From positions 1 to 14,224 of the forward strand of contig VHBF01000007.1 of NCBI GenBank assembly GCA_016872075.1: 14,224 nucleotides of DNA, given 5' to 3'. Below the pieces are notes generated by a model. That model did no database searches. It was not told where the DNA came from and saw only the letters and a list, made by a program, of their open reading frames with translations. Both the position numbers and the translations under genes were made by a program. This document shows, piece by piece, positions 13,469-14,224 of this stretch (positions are counted from its first letter, which is position 1; each line of letters opens with the position of its first letter). Source of the stretch: Bacillota bacterium. GTDB lineage: Bacteria > Bacillota_I > Bacilli_A > RFN20 > CAG-826.

Positions 13469-14224
13469 ATGAGTAAAAAACTGAAAATTTCAGTGATAGG
13501 TTTACCTCTTCTCTTAGTTGCCTGTGGCGGCACGCCTAGTGAAGGCCCAGTCAATCTCAAGATCTGGGGTCCTAACCAAGAACAAAACTTCCTACAAGCA
13601 AAAGCCCAAGAATTTTTAGAAGCAAATCCAGATTTGAATGTTGAATTCGAATTTGCTGCGGTTGGTGAACCCGAACTCAAGAGTGTTCTCACCCTTGATA
13701 TCGCAGGTGGAGCAGACGTCTTTGCTTTCCCAGATGATCAATTACAAGACCTAGTAACGGCGGGGGCTCTCTCCCCCGTCCAACAATATCGAGCGGATGT
13801 TTTAGCTCGTAATATTGAATGGTCGGTTGATCTCGCTAAAATTGGTGATACTTTATATGCTTATCCAAACACTGCTGATAACGGTGTCTTTATGTACTAT
13901 GACAAACGTTATATCTCGGCAGAAGAAATGACGTCCTTAGATTCAATCTTGGCAAAGGCTGAAGAATTGAATTCAAGTATCGTTATCGATCCAATGGGTG
14001 GTTGGGCCATGTCCATGTGGTTTGCAACAACAGGCAATATTTCCTGGGATGCGGCTACTCGAACTCAAACCATCGACTGGAATAACGAAGAAGGTTTAAA
14101 CGCTGCTAAAGGTATGTTTAACGCCTATGCTACAAACCGAGTCATTCGTGACCAAGGTTTAATGCCAACGTTATTCTTAGAAAATGAAGAAGACATTACC
14201 AAAGGCATCATCGCGGGTGTTTCT
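13469..14224 (+). CDS. MalE-like ABC transporter solute-binding lipoprotein, C-terminus cut by window edge
   Basis: The frame is open from ATG 13469 to the right edge (252 codons, no stop). The signal peptide ends in lipobox L-L-V-A-C (Cys19). After it comes V-N-L-K-I-W-G-P, the usual first strand of family 1 solute-binding proteins, then A-K-A-Q-E-F-L-E-A-N-P-D and an A-G-G-A-D-V-F-A-F-P-D-D segment typical of maltose/maltodextrin-binding proteins. A later Y-A-Y-P-N-T-A-D-N and M-Y-Y-D-K also fit MalE. The Shine-Dalgarno AGAGG (13456-13460) is 8 bases before the ATG. The upstream gene ends 39 bases earlier with no terminator, so both are in one operon. MalF/MalG-type permeases are expected downstream. 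Maltodextrin as ligand is inferred from the pullulanase and starch-binding neighbours. Confidence 0.88.
   Translation, partial: MSKKLKISVIGLPLLLVACGGTPSEGPVNLKIWGPNQEQNFLQAKAQEFLEANPDLNVEFEFAAVGEPELKSVLTLDIAGGADVFAFPDDQLQDLVTAGALSPVQQYRADVLARNIEWSVDLAKIGDTLYAYPNTADNGVFMYYDKRYISAEEMTSLDSILAKAEELNSSIVIDPMGGWAMSMWFATTGNISWDAATRTQTIDWNNEEGLNAAKGMFNAYATNRVIRDQGLMPTLFLENEEDITKGIIAGVS

Noticed and set aside
900..14224. Use of genetic code 4 (TGA as tryptophan)
   Set aside because: Conserved tryptophans are encoded by TGG, and TGA ends the aspartate kinase at the expected length with an ATGA overlap.

Overview
This window most likely comes from a low-GC Firmicute of the Mollicutes/Acholeplasma/Izemoplasma type. 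The inference rests on AT-rich DNA, Shine-Dalgarno sites of the AAGGAGG kind, and several lipoproteins with a lipobox ending in A-C-G-G followed by a Ser/Thr-rich linker. No outer-membrane or cell-wall genes are present. Tryptophan is encoded by TGG and the aspartate kinase gene ends in TGA, so the standard bacterial code is used, as in Acholeplasma relatives and unlike Mycoplasma. Taxonomy is an inference from style only. No rRNA, tRNA, transposon or CRISPR array was found, and no gene-free stretch exceeds 300 bases.

Layout. (1) 1-633, minus: the N-terminal part of a YwaF-like membrane protein, cut by the window edge. (2) 900-6080, plus: a tight operon of carboxy(nor)spermidine dehydrogenase, carboxynorspermidine decarboxylase (nspC), aspartate kinase, aspartate-semialdehyde dehydrogenase (asd) and a UPF0316 membrane protein. 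The four enzymes form a closed route from aspartate to aspartate semialdehyde to carboxyspermidine to spermidine (or the nor-forms). A leader of about 135 nt precedes it and can fold into a pseudoknot that traps the first ribosome binding site. (3) 6081-9036: a redox/sulfur block. An FMN reductase (minus) is divergent from an operon of a CsoR/CstR-superfamily repressor, a thioredoxin-reductase/AhpF-like flavoprotein and a two-domain glutaredoxin-like protein (an AhpF split into two genes). Both divergent promoters carry a TACCC...GGGTA palindrome. A bidirectional terminator separates the operon from a convergent single-domain rhodanese. (4) 9064-14224: a starch/maltodextrin block. A lipoprotein type I pullulanase (minus) is divergent from an operon starting with a SusE/SusF-like multi-module lipoprotein and continuing into a MalE-like solute-binding lipoprotein cut by the window edge. 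A cre-like operator lies in the promoter of the plus-strand operon.

How the parts work together. The polyamine operon makes its own aspartate semialdehyde. In a wall-less cell that compound is not needed for diaminopimelate, so the lysC/asd pair may be dedicated to polyamines. The redox block looks like an electron path NAD(P)H to flavoprotein to dithiol carrier, under a thiol-type repressor that has lost the usual second ligand cysteine. The starch block would bind alpha-glucan at the cell surface, cut the alpha-1,6 branches and deliver maltodextrin to an ABC transporter whose permeases probably lie just beyond the right edge.
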